A DNA stretch of 64,000 bases from Desulfobacterales bacterium. Its GTDB lineage: Bacteria; Desulfobacterota; Desulfobacteria; Desulfobacterales; JAAELO01. The position numbers were made by a program, and so were the translations under genes. The stretch is taken from positions 1-64,000 of the forward strand of contig JAAELO010000011.1 of assembly GCA_024226555.1 (NCBI GenBank), read 5' to 3'. The notes below the pieces were generated by a model that saw only the letters and a program-made list of their open reading frames with translations, was not told where the DNA came from and did not search any database. This document shows positions 52,861 to 63,453 of the stretch, piece after piece (position 1 is the first letter of the stretch; every line of letters starts with the position of its first letter).

Positions 52861-54984
52861 ATGACTGAAAAACCAGATGTTTCAAAATGGAAAGAGTTAG
52901 CCGAAAAAGAATTAAGAGGAAAACCTCTTGAAGATCTTACCTGGAAAACACCAGAAGGTATTGATGTAAAACCCTTATACACAGCAGAAGATATCAAAGA
53001 TATTCCATCAGCTGATACTCTACCTGGCTTTAATCCATATGTAAGAGGGCCAAAGGCAACAATGTATACAGGAAGACCCTGGACAATCAGACAATATGCC
53101 GGCTTCTCAACAGCTAAAGAATCAAACGCTTTTTACAGAAAAAACCTTGCTGCCGGACAGAAAGGGCTTTCAATAGCATTCGACCTTGCTACACACAGGG
53201 GTTATGACTCCGATCATGCAAGAGTGGTTGGTGATGTCGGTAAAGCTGGTGTTGCAGTTGATTCTGTTGAAGACATGAAAATACTTTTTGATCAGATACC
53301 ACTTGATGAGATGACAGTGTCCATGACAATGAATGGTGCTGTTCTTCCAATTCTTGCCGGATATATTGTTGCTGCCGAAGAGCAGGGTGTTTCTCAGGAT
53401 AAGCTTGGTGGAACAATTCAAAATGATATATTAAAGGAGTATCTCACAAGAAATACATATATATACCCACCTACACCGTCCATGAGGATAGTTTCCGACA
53501 TTATTGGTTATTGTTCAGAAAATATGCCTAAGTACAATACTGTTAGTATTAGTGGTTACCATATTATGGAAGCAGGAGCAGATTCTGTTCTTCAAACAGC
53601 TTTTACTTTAGCTGATGGTCTTGAGTATGTAAAAGCAGCATTGTCTGCAGGTCTTGATGTTGATAAATTTGCACCAAGACTTTCTTTCTTCTTTGGAATT
53701 GGAATGAATTTCTTCATGGATATTGCGATGCTAAGAGCTGCAAGGTTCCTCTGGGCTGAGATAATGAGCGAATTTAATCCAACAAATCCAAAGTCCAGTA
53801 TGTTAAGAACACATTGTCAGACTTCAGGTTGGAGCTTGACACAGCAAGACCCTTATAATAATATCATCAGAACGACTTTAGAATGTTTATCAGCAACTTT
53901 AGGCGGAACTCAGTCTTTGCACACAAATTCATTTGATGAAGCCGTTGGTCTGCCAACAGAATTTTCAGCAAGAATAGCAAGAAATACCCAGATAGTTGTT
54001 CAGGAAGAATCTCAGATTTGTAAGGTAGTGGACCCATTAGGTGGATCTTACTACATTGAATCATTAACCAATGGAATTATAGAAGAAGTAAGAAAGATCT
54101 TAAATGAGATTAAAGACTTAGGTGGAATGGCAAAAGCTATTGAGTCCGGTATGCCAAAAATGCGTATTGAAGAATCCGCAGCCAAAAGACAGGCCAGAAT
54201 TGATCAGGGTAAAGATGTTATTGTTGGTGTGAATAAGTATAAACTTGAAGATGAAGATATGCTTGATGTTCTTGAAGTTTCCGATGCTGTTCGTACTGAA
54301 CAGGTTGACAGACTCAAGAAGATACGAGCTGAGAGAGATGAGAAAAAAGTTACAGAAACACTTGAAGCACTTACAAAATGTGCTGAAGAAGGTGGAAATC
54401 TTCTTGAAGCCTGTATACCTGCAATGCGGGCAAGGGCAACGGTTGGTGAAGTTTCAGATGCAATGGAAAAAGTGTTCGGAAGATATGTTGCAACAACACA
54501 ATGCATATCCGGAGTTTATGCAGCAGAATTTAGTGATAGTGAAGTTATAACTTCCTTAAGAAAACGTACTGAAGAGTTCATGGAAAAAGAGGGAAGAAGG
54601 CCAAGAATACTTCTCACTAAGATGGGGCAGGATGGTCATGACAGAGGAGTGAAAGTTATAGCAACTGCATATGCTGATTTTGGTTTTGATGTTGATATAA
54701 GCCCAATGTTTCAAACTCCTGAGGAAGCAGCAGATATGGCTCTTGAAAACGATGTTCATGTTGTAGGAGTTTCAAGTCTAGCTGCAGGTCATAAAACATT
54801 AGTTCCCCAGCTTATTGAACTTTTAAAAGAGAAGGGAAGTGACGATATTAAGGTTGTAGCTGGTGGCGTTATTCCTCCATCTGACTATGATTTCCTTTTT
54901 GAGAAAGGTGTTACAGCAGTATTTGGACCTGGAACCGTTGTTACTGAATCAGCTAATAAAGTATTGAATGCTCTGGAAAATTAG
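52861..54984 (+). CDS. mcm: Methylmalonyl-CoA mutase, single-chain
   Basis: This 707-aa adenosylcobalamin-dependent enzyme interconverts (R)-methylmalonyl-CoA and succinyl-CoA. An N-terminal catalytic TIM barrel (about 25-560; [38 protein letters not shown]) is joined to a C-terminal B12-binding domain (about 570-705). That domain has the cobalt-ligand motif DGHDRG near 591, the [12 protein letters not shown] loop and VVAGGVIP. The length fits the ScpA-type catalytic polypeptide, so no small subunit is needed. GGGAGAAC precedes the start. It is followed 4 nt later by meaB. Confidence 0.97.
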   Translation: MTEKPDVSKWKELAEKELRGKPLEDLTWKTPEGIDVKPLYTAEDIKDIPSADTLPGFNPYVRGPKATMYTGRPWTIRQYAGFSTAKESNAFYRKNLAAGQKGLSIAFDLATHRGYDSDHARVVGDVGKAGVAVDSVEDMKILFDQIPLDEMTVSMTMNGAVLPILAGYIVAAEEQGVSQDKLGGTIQNDILKEYLTRNTYIYPPTPSMRIVSDIIGYCSENMPKYNTVSISGYHIMEAGADSVLQTAFTLADGLEYVKAALSAGLDVDKFAPRLSFFFGIGMNFFMDIAMLRAARFLWAEIMSEFNPTNPKSSMLRTHCQTSGWSLTQQDPYNNIIRTTLECLSATLGGTQSLHTNSFDEAVGLPTEFSARIARNTQIVVQEESQICKVVDPLGGSYYIESLTNGIIEEVRKILNEIKDLGGMAKAIESGMPKMRIEESAAKRQARIDQGKDVIVGVNKYKLEDEDMLDVLEVSDAVRTEQVDRLKKIRAERDEKKVTETLEALTKCAEEGGNLLEACIPAMRARATVGEVSDAMEKVFGRYVATTQCISGVYAAEFSDSEVITSLRKRTEEFMEKEGRRPRILLTKMGQDGHDRGVKVIATAYADFGFDVDISPMFQTPEEAADMALENDVHVVGVSSLAAGHKTLVPQLIELLKEKGSDDIKVVAGGVIPPSDYDFLFEKGVTAVFGPGTVVTESANKVLNALEN

Positions 54985-54988
54985 ATAG

Positions 54989-55978
54989 ATGAATAAGCTT
55001 TCAACTAAAGATTATATAGATGGGGTTTTGGCCTGTGACAGAAGAGTTCTTGCAAAAACAATTACTCTTATAGAAAGCTCTTTGAAAGAGCATCAGGATC
55101 AGGCAAAAAAAATACTTGATGAACTGCTTCCCCACACAGGCGGATCGATTCGTTTAGGAATCACAGGAGTACCTGGTGTTGGTAAGAGTACTTTTGTTGA
55201 AAGCCTTGGAGTATATTTAGTTAACGAAAAAAAGAAAGTGGCTGTTTTAGCAGTTGATCCTTCGAGTACTAGAAGTGGTGGTAGTATTTTAGGCGACAAA
55301 ACAAGGATGGAAAAGCTATCAGTTTTGAAAAATGCCTTTATAAGGCCATCACCTTCAAGTGGTACTTTGGGAGGAGTTGCAAGAAAAACAAGAGAAACAA
55401 TGCTTGTTTGTGAGGCCGCTGGATTTGATGTGGTTCTTGTTGAAACTGTGGGTGTTGGACAATCTGAAGTTGAAGTTTCCGAAATGGTTGATTTCTTCAT
55501 GGTTCTGATGCTGGCAGGAGCTGGTGACGAACTTCAGGGGATAAAAAAAGGGATTCTTGAGATAGCTGACTCAATTATTATCAATAAATCTGATGGTGAT
55601 AATGTGGAAAATGCTAAGAAGGCAAGACAGGAATATGAAATGGCCCTGCACTTTTTACAAAGTCCTTCGAAGCTTTGGACTTCACCAGTTCAGACATGTA
55701 GTGCTTTAAACAATTCAGGAATTGAAGATGCATGGAACACTGTTATATCACACTCGGAAAAGATGAAAGAGGTTGGTGAGTTCTCTTCCAAAAGAACAAA
55801 ACAGTCTCTTTCCTGGATGTGGTCTATGGTAGAAGAGGGTTTAAAGAATCGCTTTAATAATAATGAAAGAGTGAAAAAGCAGTTGCCGGGTATTGCGGGA
55901 AAAGTTGAAAATGGTATGACAGCCCCAACCGTTGCAGCTGAAAAACTTTTATCCTTAATGGATAAAGGTTACATATAA
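54989..55978 (+). CDS. meaB: MeaB/ArgK-type GTPase, mutase chaperone
   Basis: This 329-aa G3E-type GTPase protects and reloads methylmalonyl-CoA mutase. P-loop GVPGVGKST is at about residues 59-67. It also has VDPSSTRSGGSILGDKTRM, the Walker B-like VETVGVGQSEVEV and the base-recognition NKSDG. The start is 4 nt after the mutase stop, which makes co-translation likely. Confidence 0.95.
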   Translation: MNKLSTKDYIDGVLACDRRVLAKTITLIESSLKEHQDQAKKILDELLPHTGGSIRLGITGVPGVGKSTFVESLGVYLVNEKKKVAVLAVDPSSTRSGGSILGDKTRMEKLSVLKNAFIRPSPSSGTLGGVARKTRETMLVCEAAGFDVVLVETVGVGQSEVEVSEMVDFFMVLMLAGAGDELQGIKKGILEIADSIIINKSDGDNVENAKKARQEYEMALHFLQSPSKLWTSPVQTCSALNNSGIEDAWNTVISHSEKMKEVGEFSSKRTKQSLSWMWSMVEEGLKNRFNNNERVKKQLPGIAGKVENGMTAPTVAAEKLLSLMDKGYI

Positions 55979-56020
55979 TACTATTTTAAAAAAGCCTTAA
56001 TAATAAAGGAGAAATATTAA

Positions 56021-57181
56021 ATGAAAATCCATGAATATCAGGGAAAAGAGCTTTTTAGAAAGCACAACATCCCTGTACCGGATGGTAGTGTTGCATTCAG
56101 TGTTGATGAAGCAAAAGGTATAGCTAAAAAATTAGGTGGCTTTCCTGTTGTTGTTAAGGCTCAAATACACGCAGGTGGTCGGGGTAAAGGTGGTGGAGTT
56201 AAACTTGCCAACTCCATGGAAGAGGTTAAAAAATATGCAGATGAGATTCTTGGCATGAATCTTATTACTCATCAAACAGGACCTGAAGGTCGTATAGTAA
56301 AAAAACTGCTTGTAGAACAGGGTATAGACATCAAAAAAGAGCTATACCTAAGTATCATTCCAGATAGAGAAACTGCAAAGATAGTAATTATAGCAAGTGA
56401 AGCTGGTGGAATGGATATTGAGGCTGTTGCAGACGAAACTCCTGAAAAAATAATCAAAGCATACATTAATCCAATGCTTGGAATTCAGGCATACCACAGC
56501 AGAGAGATCGCATTTGGCTTGAATTTACCCCCTGCTCTCATGAAGCAGTTCTTCGGGATGTTAAAAAATCTTTATAATCTTTTTGTTGATTATGACTGCT
56601 CTCTTGTTGAGATAAATCCTCTTGTAATTACAGGAGATGATAAGATAATTGCTGCTGATGCAAAAGTTGATATCGATGGCAACGGTCTTTTCAGACATAA
56701 AGACATCATCTCTTACAGAGATCTCGATGAAGAAGATCCCCTTGAAGTTGAAGCATCCAAATTTAATTTAAATTATATTAACCTGGATGGAAATATAGGA
56801 AATATAGTTAATGGTGCAGGGCTTGCGATGGCAACAATGGATATCATTAAGGCCGCTGGCGCAGAACCTGCTAATTTTATGGATGTTGGTGGCGGTGCAA
56901 CAGCTGAGATGGTTGAAAATGCATTTAGAATTATTATCCAGGATGAGAAAGTAAAAGGTATTCTAATTAATATTTTTGGTGGGATACTAAGGTGTGATGT
57001 TTTTGCAAAAGGTGTAGTTCAGGCAGCTGAGAAAACAGGTATTAATATTCCTGTTGTCGTAAGAATGGAAGGAACAAATGTTGATGAGGGAAGAAAAATT
57101 CTCTCCGAGTCAGGCTTGAATTTAGATACAGCAGTGGATCTTAAGGATGCTGCTGACAAAGTTGCAAAACTTGTTGCCTAA
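56021..57181 (+). CDS. sucC: Succinyl-CoA synthetase beta subunit
   Basis: This 386-aa subunit of the ligase converts succinyl-CoA, NDP and phosphate to succinate, CoA and NTP. The ATP-grasp fold starts [20 protein letters not shown] and [16 protein letters not shown]; the C-terminal half carries [13 protein letters not shown] and the GTNVDEG motif. AAGGAG precedes the start. It lies 42 nt after meaB. Confidence 0.97.
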   Translation: MKIHEYQGKELFRKHNIPVPDGSVAFSVDEAKGIAKKLGGFPVVVKAQIHAGGRGKGGGVKLANSMEEVKKYADEILGMNLITHQTGPEGRIVKKLLVEQGIDIKKELYLSIIPDRETAKIVIIASEAGGMDIEAVADETPEKIIKAYINPMLGIQAYHSREIAFGLNLPPALMKQFFGMLKNLYNLFVDYDCSLVEINPLVITGDDKIIAADAKVDIDGNGLFRHKDIISYRDLDEEDPLEVEASKFNLNYINLDGNIGNIVNGAGLAMATMDIIKAAGAEPANFMDVGGGATAEMVENAFRIIIQDEKVKGILINIFGGILRCDVFAKGVVQAAEKTGINIPVVVRMEGTNVDEGRKILSESGLNLDTAVDLKDAADKVAKLVA

Positions 57182-57208
57182 AACTAATCGCAAAGCGAGG
57201 AAAATAAA

Positions 57209-58081
57209 TTGAGCATCTATATAAATAAAGACACAAAACTTCTTGTTCAGGGAATAACAGGAAAAGAGGGGATGTTCCATACACAGCAGTGTGTAACTTA
57301 TGGAACAAATGTGGTTGCGGGAGTCACACCTGGTAAAGAAGGCCAGGAGATGGATGGTATTCCCGTCTATAATACAGTTAAAAAAGCAGCCCAGGAAACT
57401 GGTGCTGATGCATCTATGATTTTTGTACCACCACCTTTTGCTGCAGACGCAATTATGGAAGCGGCTGATGCTGGTATAAAAATTATCACATGTATAACAG
57501 AAGGTGTTCCTATTTTGGATATGATGAAAGTTAAAAATTATATCGAAAATAAGGATGTTAGACTGATTGGACCAAACTGTCCGGGGATTATTACTCCTGG
57601 AGAGTGTAAAATAGGAATTATGCCTGGACCAATGCATAAGCCTGGTGGACCAATTGGTGTTGTTTCAAGATCAGGAACTCTTACATATGAAGTTGTTCAC
57701 CAACTTACAGAGCAGGGAATCGGCCAAACCACATGTATAGGTATTGGTGGTGACCCTGTTAATGGTACAAACTTTATTGATGTATTGAGTGAGTTTCAAA
57801 ATGATGCCGATACAACAGGTATTGTTATGGTTGGAGAGATCGGGGGGAATGCGGAAGAGGAAGCAGCTGCATTTATTAAAGAAAAGGTTACAAAACCTGT
57901 TGTTGGATTTATTGCAGGGCTTACAGCACCTCCAGGCAGAAGAATGGGTCATGCCGGAGCTATCGTAAGTGGAAGCAGTGGTTCAGGACAGGGTAAAATT
58001 GAAGCTATGAAATCAAATGGTATTCATGTATGTGAAAACCTTGGTGAGCTTGGTGTCCTTTGTGCCAAAGTATTTAATTAA
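57209..58081 (+). CDS. sucD: Succinyl-CoA synthetase alpha subunit
   Basis: This 290-aa subunit contains the phospho-histidine, in [18 protein letters not shown], and the CoA-binding N-terminus [14 protein letters not shown]. Also visible are [10 protein letters not shown] and [10 protein letters not shown]. The start is TTG at 57209 with GCGAGGAAA upstream. The stop is immediately followed by a dispersed repeat. Confidence 0.97.
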   Translation: MSIYINKDTKLLVQGITGKEGMFHTQQCVTYGTNVVAGVTPGKEGQEMDGIPVYNTVKKAAQETGADASMIFVPPPFAADAIMEAADAGIKIITCITEGVPILDMMKVKNYIENKDVRLIGPNCPGIITPGECKIGIMPGPMHKPGGPIGVVSRSGTLTYEVVHQLTEQGIGQTTCIGIGGDPVNGTNFIDVLSEFQNDADTTGIVMVGEIGGNAEEEAAAFIKEKVTKPVVGFIAGLTAPPGRRMGHAGAIVSGSSGSGQGKIEAMKSNGIHVCENLGELGVLCAKVFN

Positions 58082-58082
58082 A

Positions 58083-58240
58083 GGGAATTACTAATTAGAA
58101 TTTTTGATGAAGTACAAGATATTACAAAAAATAACGAGTCGATTCGTTTATAAAAAGGCTTTTATTTTATAAACATTTATAACAGTTTTTTTTGATAATA
58201 ACGAAGTATTTCGCAAAAAGATCAATTATTAGAGATTCAC
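58083..58240 (+). repeat. Dispersed palindromic repeat, copy abutting sucD stop
   Basis: GGGAATTACTAATTAGAATT at the left, AAAAAATAACGAGTCGATTC with a TTTATAAA cassette in the middle, and CAATTATTAGAGATTCAC at the right. It begins 2 nt after the sucD stop and separates sucCD from frdCAB. Confidence 0.85.
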
Positions 58241-58297
58241 TTAAAACAATAATGATTATTTGCTCCAATATTATTGAGAAATTATTAAGGGGGTTAA

Positions 58298-58993
58298 ATG
58301 GAAAGCTTATTAAAGGATACTGTTAAAAATAGCAGAATCCCTGCAAGACTGGATTTTCTCCAGAGTGGAACAGGTCTTATCCTGGGGCTTTTTATGTGGG
58401 TCCACATGTTCCTGATTTGCAGTGTTATTTTTGGAAAAGAGATGTTCAATTTAGTAGCAGGAATGATGGAAGCAAAATTTCTTTCATCTTCTGGTCATGG
58501 CTGGCCGATTCTTGTTGTTTTTGCTGTAGCTGGTGTATCAGCTGTTTTTGTTGTTCACGCAGCCCTTGCCATAAGAAAATTTCCACACAACTGGAAACAG
58601 TATAAAATATTGAGACAACATGTGAAGATGATGAACCACAAAGATACAAATATGTGGTTTATTCAGTTCATAACTGGTTTTGCGATGTTTTTTCTAGGTT
58701 CAATGCATTTGATTATCATTATGACAAATCCTGAAATCAACAGTATTGCATCTGCAGGAAGAGTTAATGGAAATGTAATGTGGCCATTTTATGCTCTTCT
58801 TCTGATTTGTGTTGAACTCCATGGGACCATCGGTCTTTACAGACTATGTGTTAAATGGGGATGGTTTATTGGTAAAGATGCAAAGAAAAGTCGAAAAAGA
58901 CTTCAATTATTAAAGCAGGCTCTTTCTGTCTTCTTTATAGTTGTTGGATTTTGGGCACTTACCGCATTCTATATGATCGGGAGGCAAATTTAA
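58298..58993 (+). CDS. frdC: Fumarate reductase/succinate dehydrogenase cytochrome b subunit
   Basis: This 231-aa integral membrane subunit has five hydrophobic segments and holds haem b. It matches the Wolinella-type FrdC (LDFLQSGTGLILGLFMWVHM start, later GFAMFFLGSMHLIIIM and LLICVELHGTIGLYRL). The His residues in WVHM, SSGHGW, SMHL and ELHG are likely haem ligands. It exchanges electrons with the quinone pool. The direction, fumarate reduction or succinate oxidation, cannot be decided by sequence. AAGGGGG lies before the start. First gene of frdCAB. Confidence 0.93.
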   Translation: MESLLKDTVKNSRIPARLDFLQSGTGLILGLFMWVHMFLICSVIFGKEMFNLVAGMMEAKFLSSSGHGWPILVVFAVAGVSAVFVVHAALAIRKFPHNWKQYKILRQHVKMMNHKDTNMWFIQFITGFAMFFLGSMHLIIIMTNPEINSIASAGRVNGNVMWPFYALLLICVELHGTIGLYRLCVKWGWFIGKDAKKSRKRLQLLKQALSVFFIVVGFWALTAFYMIGRQI

Positions 58994-60964
58994 ATGAAAG
59001 TAATTTATACGGATTCACTGGTTATAGGTGGTGGACTTGCTGGATTACGAGTTGCTATCGCCTCCAAAAAAAGAGGTTTTGATACAATCGTTCTCTCTTT
59101 AATGCCAGCAAAAAGATCTCACTCGGCAGCTGCCCAGGGTGGGATGCAGGCAAGTCTTGGTGCAAGCGTAAAGGGTGACGGAGATGATGAAAACGTCCAC
59201 TTTGAAGATACTATAAAAGGTAGTGACTGGGGAGCTGATCAGGATGTGGCAAGAATGTTTGTTAATACTGCTCCAAAAGCGATCAGAGAACTTAGCAGTT
59301 GGGGAGTTCCATGGAGCAGGGTTAGAAAAGGTGACAGGCAGGTTGTTATAAATGCAGAGAAAGTTACCATTACAGAGAAAGATGAAGCACATGGACTAAT
59401 AACAGCACGTGACTTCGGTGGAACCAAAAAGTGGAGAACCTGTTATACTTCAGATGGTACTGGTCACACAATGCTGTACGCTGTTGATAATAAAGCAATA
59501 GAACTTGATATCCCTGTTCATGAAAGAAAAGAAGCTATTGCTCTGATTCATGATGATGGCGCATGTAAGGGAGCTATCGTTAGAGACCTTGTTACAGGTG
59601 AACTTATTGCTTATGTTTCAAAGACTACCACAGTTGCAACTGGTGGTTATGGAAGAATCTATTCAGTTTCAACAAATGCAATAATATGTGAAGGAATTGG
59701 TGCTGCAATAGCGCTTGAAACAGGAGTTGCTCCACTTGGAAATATGGAGGCAGTTCAGTTTCATCCAACAGCAATTGTTCCCGTTGGAATTCTTACAACT
59801 GAAGGTTGTCGTGGTGATGGTGGTTTACTTCTTGATAAAGACGGATACCGCTTCATGCCCGATTATGAGCCAGATAAAAAAGAGCTTGCTTCCCGTGACG
59901 TTGTGTCAAGAAGAATGACTGAACATATGAGAAAAGGTAAAGGAAGTCCATCAAGATATGGAGATCACCTGTGGCTTGATATAAGGCTTCTTGGAAAAGA
60001 ACATATTAATAAAAACCTTCGTGAAGTAAAAGAGATCTGTGAATATTTCTTAGGAATAGATCCTGTAAATGAGCTTATTCCTGTTAGACCAACACAGCAC
60101 TATTCAATGGGTGGTGTAAGAACCAAATCAAATGGTGAAAGTCCTGAACTTCGTGGTCTTTTCTCTGTTGGTGAAGCTGCTTGCTGGGATATGCATGGTT
60201 TCAACCGTTTAGGTGGAAACTCAGTTGCAGAAACAGTTGTTGCAGGTATGATTGTTGGTGAATATGTAGCTGATTACTGTGAAAATACTTCAGTAAATAT
60301 TGAAACATCTGTTCTTGAAAAATTCCTTAAAAAAGAGGAAGACAAAATAACAGAACTTCTTGAAAGAGAAACCGGAGAGAATGTTTTTGAGCTAAAAGAA
60401 GCTATGCAGGAAACCATGATGACGAACGTTGGTATCTTCAGAAATGGAGACGACCTTCAAACAGCTGTTGACACACTGAAAGATCTTCTTAAGAGAAGTA
60501 AAAACATCTGTCTGAAGAATAAAATACGTTCATCTAACCCTGAACTTGTTGAAGCTATCAGAGTTCCAAAGATGATCAAGCTTGCAATAACAGTTGCTTA
60601 TGGTGCTCTTCTTCGGACTGAGAGCCGTGGTGCTCATTCACGTGAAGATTTCCCTGAAAGAAATGACAAGGAATGGCTAAAGAGAACTCTTACTTACTGG
60701 AGAAATGAAAGTGATGATCTTCCGGAAGTAAAATATGAGGATCTTGATATCATGAAGATGGAGATGCCTCCTGCTTCACGTGGGTATGGTGTTGATAATA
60801 CAATTCATCACCCTGATACTGAAAAAAGAGTAGCTGAAGTTGAAGAAATTTTAAAAGCAAATCCTGATGCAGACAGACATGAGATACAAAATCTTCTTAT
60901 GCCAATTGAGATACCTGAGAAATTCAGAGGGCAAAATGAAAGAGTTGGAAGGGGGTTCAAGTAA
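58994..60964 (+). CDS. frdA: Fumarate reductase/succinate dehydrogenase flavoprotein subunit
   Basis: This 656-aa subunit carries covalent FAD and interconverts succinate and fumarate. The dinucleotide motif [13 protein letters not shown] is followed by [10 protein letters not shown] (H43 attaches FAD). Active-site regions [20 protein letters not shown] and [18 protein letters not shown] are present. Length and N-terminus match the Wolinella/deltaproteobacterial FrdA group that pairs with this FrdC. It ends overlapping frdB by one base (TAATG). Confidence 0.96.
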   Translation: MKVIYTDSLVIGGGLAGLRVAIASKKRGFDTIVLSLMPAKRSHSAAAQGGMQASLGASVKGDGDDENVHFEDTIKGSDWGADQDVARMFVNTAPKAIRELSSWGVPWSRVRKGDRQVVINAEKVTITEKDEAHGLITARDFGGTKKWRTCYTSDGTGHTMLYAVDNKAIELDIPVHERKEAIALIHDDGACKGAIVRDLVTGELIAYVSKTTTVATGGYGRIYSVSTNAIICEGIGAAIALETGVAPLGNMEAVQFHPTAIVPVGILTTEGCRGDGGLLLDKDGYRFMPDYEPDKKELASRDVVSRRMTEHMRKGKGSPSRYGDHLWLDIRLLGKEHINKNLREVKEICEYFLGIDPVNELIPVRPTQHYSMGGVRTKSNGESPELRGLFSVGEAACWDMHGFNRLGGNSVAETVVAGMIVGEYVADYCENTSVNIETSVLEKFLKKEEDKITELLERETGENVFELKEAMQETMMTNVGIFRNGDDLQTAVDTLKDLLKRSKNICLKNKIRSSNPELVEAIRVPKMIKLAITVAYGALLRTESRGAHSREDFPERNDKEWLKRTLTYWRNESDDLPEVKYEDLDIMKMEMPPASRGYGVDNTIHHPDTEKRVAEVEEILKANPDADRHEIQNLLMPIEIPEKFRGQNERVGRGFK

Positions 60965-61698
60965 TGGAACAAGAGGGAAGAAAGTTAACTATACAAATAC
61001 TTAGATTTAATCCCCAGCTTGAAGGTGATACTCCGAGAATGGTTTCCTACGAAATCACAGAAGCTCCGGGTATGACAATCTTCATTGCTCTTAATGAAAT
61101 CAGAGAAAAACATGATAGTTCTGTTCAGTTTGATTTTATATGCAGAGCAGGAATCTGTGGCAGTTGTGCAATGATTATAAATGGTACACCAGATCTTGCA
61201 TGCAGAACTTTGACTTCAAAATTTAAAGATGGTCAAATCAAGTTACTACCACTTCCTGGATTTAAGCTTATTGGTGACCTTTCTGTAGATTCCGGAACAT
61301 TCATGCGACATATGAATGAACGAATCGAAGGTTGGATTCATGATATAAAAGCTGATGAAGTTGATTTCAACAAGCTTGAAGAGAGAATGGACCCGGATGT
61401 TGCTGAAGAGATCTATGAACTTGAACGTTGTGTTGAATGTGGTTGCTGCATATCAGCATGTGCAACCAAGCGAATGAAAGATGGTTTCTTGGGCGCAGTT
61501 GGATTTATGAAACTTGCACGTTATGCTCTTGATCCAAGAGATAAGAGAAGTGACAGCGATTTTTATGAAATCGTTGGTGATGATAATGGTGTATTTGGTT
61601 GTATGTCTCTTCTTGGATGTGAAGACTATTGTCCAAAGGATCTGCCACACCAAACACAGATAGCATATTTAAGAAGAAAGATGTTATCTGTTAAGTAA
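60964..61698 (+). CDS. frdB: Fumarate reductase/succinate dehydrogenase iron-sulfur subunit
   Basis: This 244-aa electron-transfer subunit has a [2Fe-2S] cluster site C60-C65-C68-C80 (CRAGICGSC), a [4Fe-4S] site starting CVECGCCISAC (C156 onward) and a [3Fe-4S] site in CMSLLGCEDYCPKDLP. It links FrdA to the cytochrome b subunit. The start codon overlaps the frdA stop by one base. Confidence 0.96.
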   Translation: MEQEGRKLTIQILRFNPQLEGDTPRMVSYEITEAPGMTIFIALNEIREKHDSSVQFDFICRAGICGSCAMIINGTPDLACRTLTSKFKDGQIKLLPLPGFKLIGDLSVDSGTFMRHMNERIEGWIHDIKADEVDFNKLEERMDPDVAEEIYELERCVECGCCISACATKRMKDGFLGAVGFMKLARYALDPRDKRSDSDFYEIVGDDNGVFGCMSLLGCEDYCPKDLPHQTQIAYLRRKMLSVK

Positions 61699-61796
61699 TA
61701 AATTAATAGAATCTGTGTAGGTTCTTTATATTCACAGTTTTTTTATAAACTGTAGATTTAAATTATAAATTTTTTAATAAAAGTGAGAATAGAAAA

Positions 61797-63080
61797 ATGG
61801 CAAATTATGACAGCGAATCCCTGGAATATCACGCAAATCCAGTAGCAGGAAAAATAGAAGTAGTTCCAACAAAACCATGTAAAACAGCTGACGATCTTTC
61901 AATGGCATATACTCCTGGTGTTGCTAAACCAGTTCTTGAAATTGCTGCTGATCCTAAAAATGCACTTAAGTATACAAGTAAGGGAAACCTTGTTGGTGTT
62001 ATTTCAAATGGTACAGCTATTCTTGGTCTTGGTAATAAGGGACCTTTAGCAAGTAAGCCGGTTATGGAAGGTAAAGGCGTTCTTTTCAAAAGATTTGCAG
62101 ATGTTGATGTATTCGATATTGAGCTTGATACAGAAGATCCTAAAAAAATCATCGAAGTAGTTAAAATGATGGAGCCAACATTTGGTGGAGTTAATCTTGA
62201 AGATATTAAAGCTCCTGAGTGTTTCGAAATTGAAGAAGCTCTTATTGAGATGTGTGACATTCCAATTTTCCACGATGATCAGCATGGTACTGCAATCATC
62301 TCAGCAGCAGGTCTTATTAATGCTCTTGAGATCACAGGTAAGAAAGTTGAAGATGTTGTTTGTGTTTTCAATGGTGCCGGAGCTGCTGGTATTGCATGTG
62401 CTAAGCTTTTTATTGAGATGGGTGTTCAGTACAAGAATCTTTATATGTGCGACTCAAAAGGCGTTTGCTACAAAGGTCGTGAAAAGGGTATGAACAAATA
62501 TAAGGATATCTTTGCTCTTGATACAGATAAGAGAACTCTTGCCGATGTTATGGATGGAGCAGACGTTTTTATCGGTGTTTCCCAGAAAGATGTTGTAACT
62601 CCTGATATGCTTCTTTCCATGAATAAAAGCCCAATCGTTTTTGCAATGGCAAATCCAGATCCTGAAATTACATATGAATTAGCCGTAGAAACAAGAGATG
62701 ATGTTATCATGGCAACTGGTAGATCAGATTATCCTAACCAGATTAACAACGTTTTAGGCTTCCCTTTCATCTTCAGAGGTGCTCTTGATGTTGGAGCAAA
62801 AAAAATTACTGAAGGAATGAAAATAGCTGCTGCAAAGGCACTTGCTGATCTTGCAAAAGAGCCTGTTCCAGAATCTGTTAAAGCGGCATATGGTGGAGAA
62901 GAGTTCTCTTTTGGTCCAAGATATGTTGTTCCAAAGCCTTTTGACCCAAGAGTAATTGAGTGGGAAGCTGTAGCAGTTGCAAAAGCAGCAATGGATGAAG
63001 GTATAGCTACAAATCCGATTAAAGACTGGGATGCATATAAAGCAGGTCTTAAGAAGAGAATGGCAAAATACTGGGAATAA
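61797..63080 (+). CDS. NAD(P)-dependent malic enzyme
   Basis: This 427-aa short-form malic enzyme decarboxylates malate to pyruvate, or runs in reverse. It has the N-terminal malic block (AYTPGVAKPVLEI, then GNKGPLASKPVMEGKGVLFK), metal/substrate residues in EDIKAPECFEIE and FHDDQHGTA, and the NAD-binding FNGAGAAGIACAKL. No phosphotransacetylase-like C-terminal domain is fused. It follows frdB by 98 nt and probably links the C4 acids to pyruvate in this pathway. No malate dehydrogenase is in the window. Confidence 0.95.
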   Translation: MANYDSESLEYHANPVAGKIEVVPTKPCKTADDLSMAYTPGVAKPVLEIAADPKNALKYTSKGNLVGVISNGTAILGLGNKGPLASKPVMEGKGVLFKRFADVDVFDIELDTEDPKKIIEVVKMMEPTFGGVNLEDIKAPECFEIEEALIEMCDIPIFHDDQHGTAIISAAGLINALEITGKKVEDVVCVFNGAGAAGIACAKLFIEMGVQYKNLYMCDSKGVCYKGREKGMNKYKDIFALDTDKRTLADVMDGADVFIGVSQKDVVTPDMLLSMNKSPIVFAMANPDPEITYELAVETRDDVIMATGRSDYPNQINNVLGFPFIFRGALDVGAKKITEGMKIAAAKALADLAKEPVPESVKAAYGGEEFSFGPRYVVPKPFDPRVIEWEAVAVAKAAMDEGIATNPIKDWDAYKAGLKKRMAKYWE

Positions 63081-63090
63081 GATTCAAACA

Positions 63091-63126
63091 AAACGGGATT
63101 TAATTTTTAAGTCCCGTTTTTTATTT
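63091..63126 (+). terminator. Intrinsic terminator after the malic enzyme
   Basis: ACGGGATTTAA pairs with TTAAGTCCCGT (one mismatch) and is followed by a T run. About 13 nt after the stop. Confidence 0.85.
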
Positions 63127-63453
63127 TTAGTATAGAAATAAAGCCTCCGGCGGAAAACTTTTTGAAAAAAGTTTTATCAAAAACTTATGGTTAAGTTAAT
63201 GAATAGAGACTTCTAAGTTAATGACCATAAAAGAGTAAAGATAGTATCACAAATAGATATTTTGGTTCAGTTCAAGGAAGATCAAAATTTTATCCGGAGG
63301 AATATAAATGACATATTTTGAGGATTAAAATTTTTATTTATAATATCATGAGAATAAAACAAAATTAAACCATTTTTGTTTTTCTAAAGATTTTATAAAG
63401 GTTCTGACGCAGAAATCAATCAAAAGAGCATTTGTGATGAAAGGAATATAAAT
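63127..63453. other. Intergenic region with a REP-like segment and a 6-codon ORF
   Basis: GCCTCCGGCGG near 63142 is followed by the palindrome AAAACTTTTT-GA-AAAAAGTTTT. GGAGG with ATG at 63308 gives MTYFED and a stop, a likely gene remnant. Near 63400-63430 GCAGAAATCAATCAAAAGAGC looks like a faint trace of the dispersed repeat. Confidence 0.35.

Noticed and set aside
74-58240. Dispersed repeats as a CRISPR array
   Set aside because: Copies are kilobases apart, in both orientations, variable in length and without regular spacers; no cas genes.
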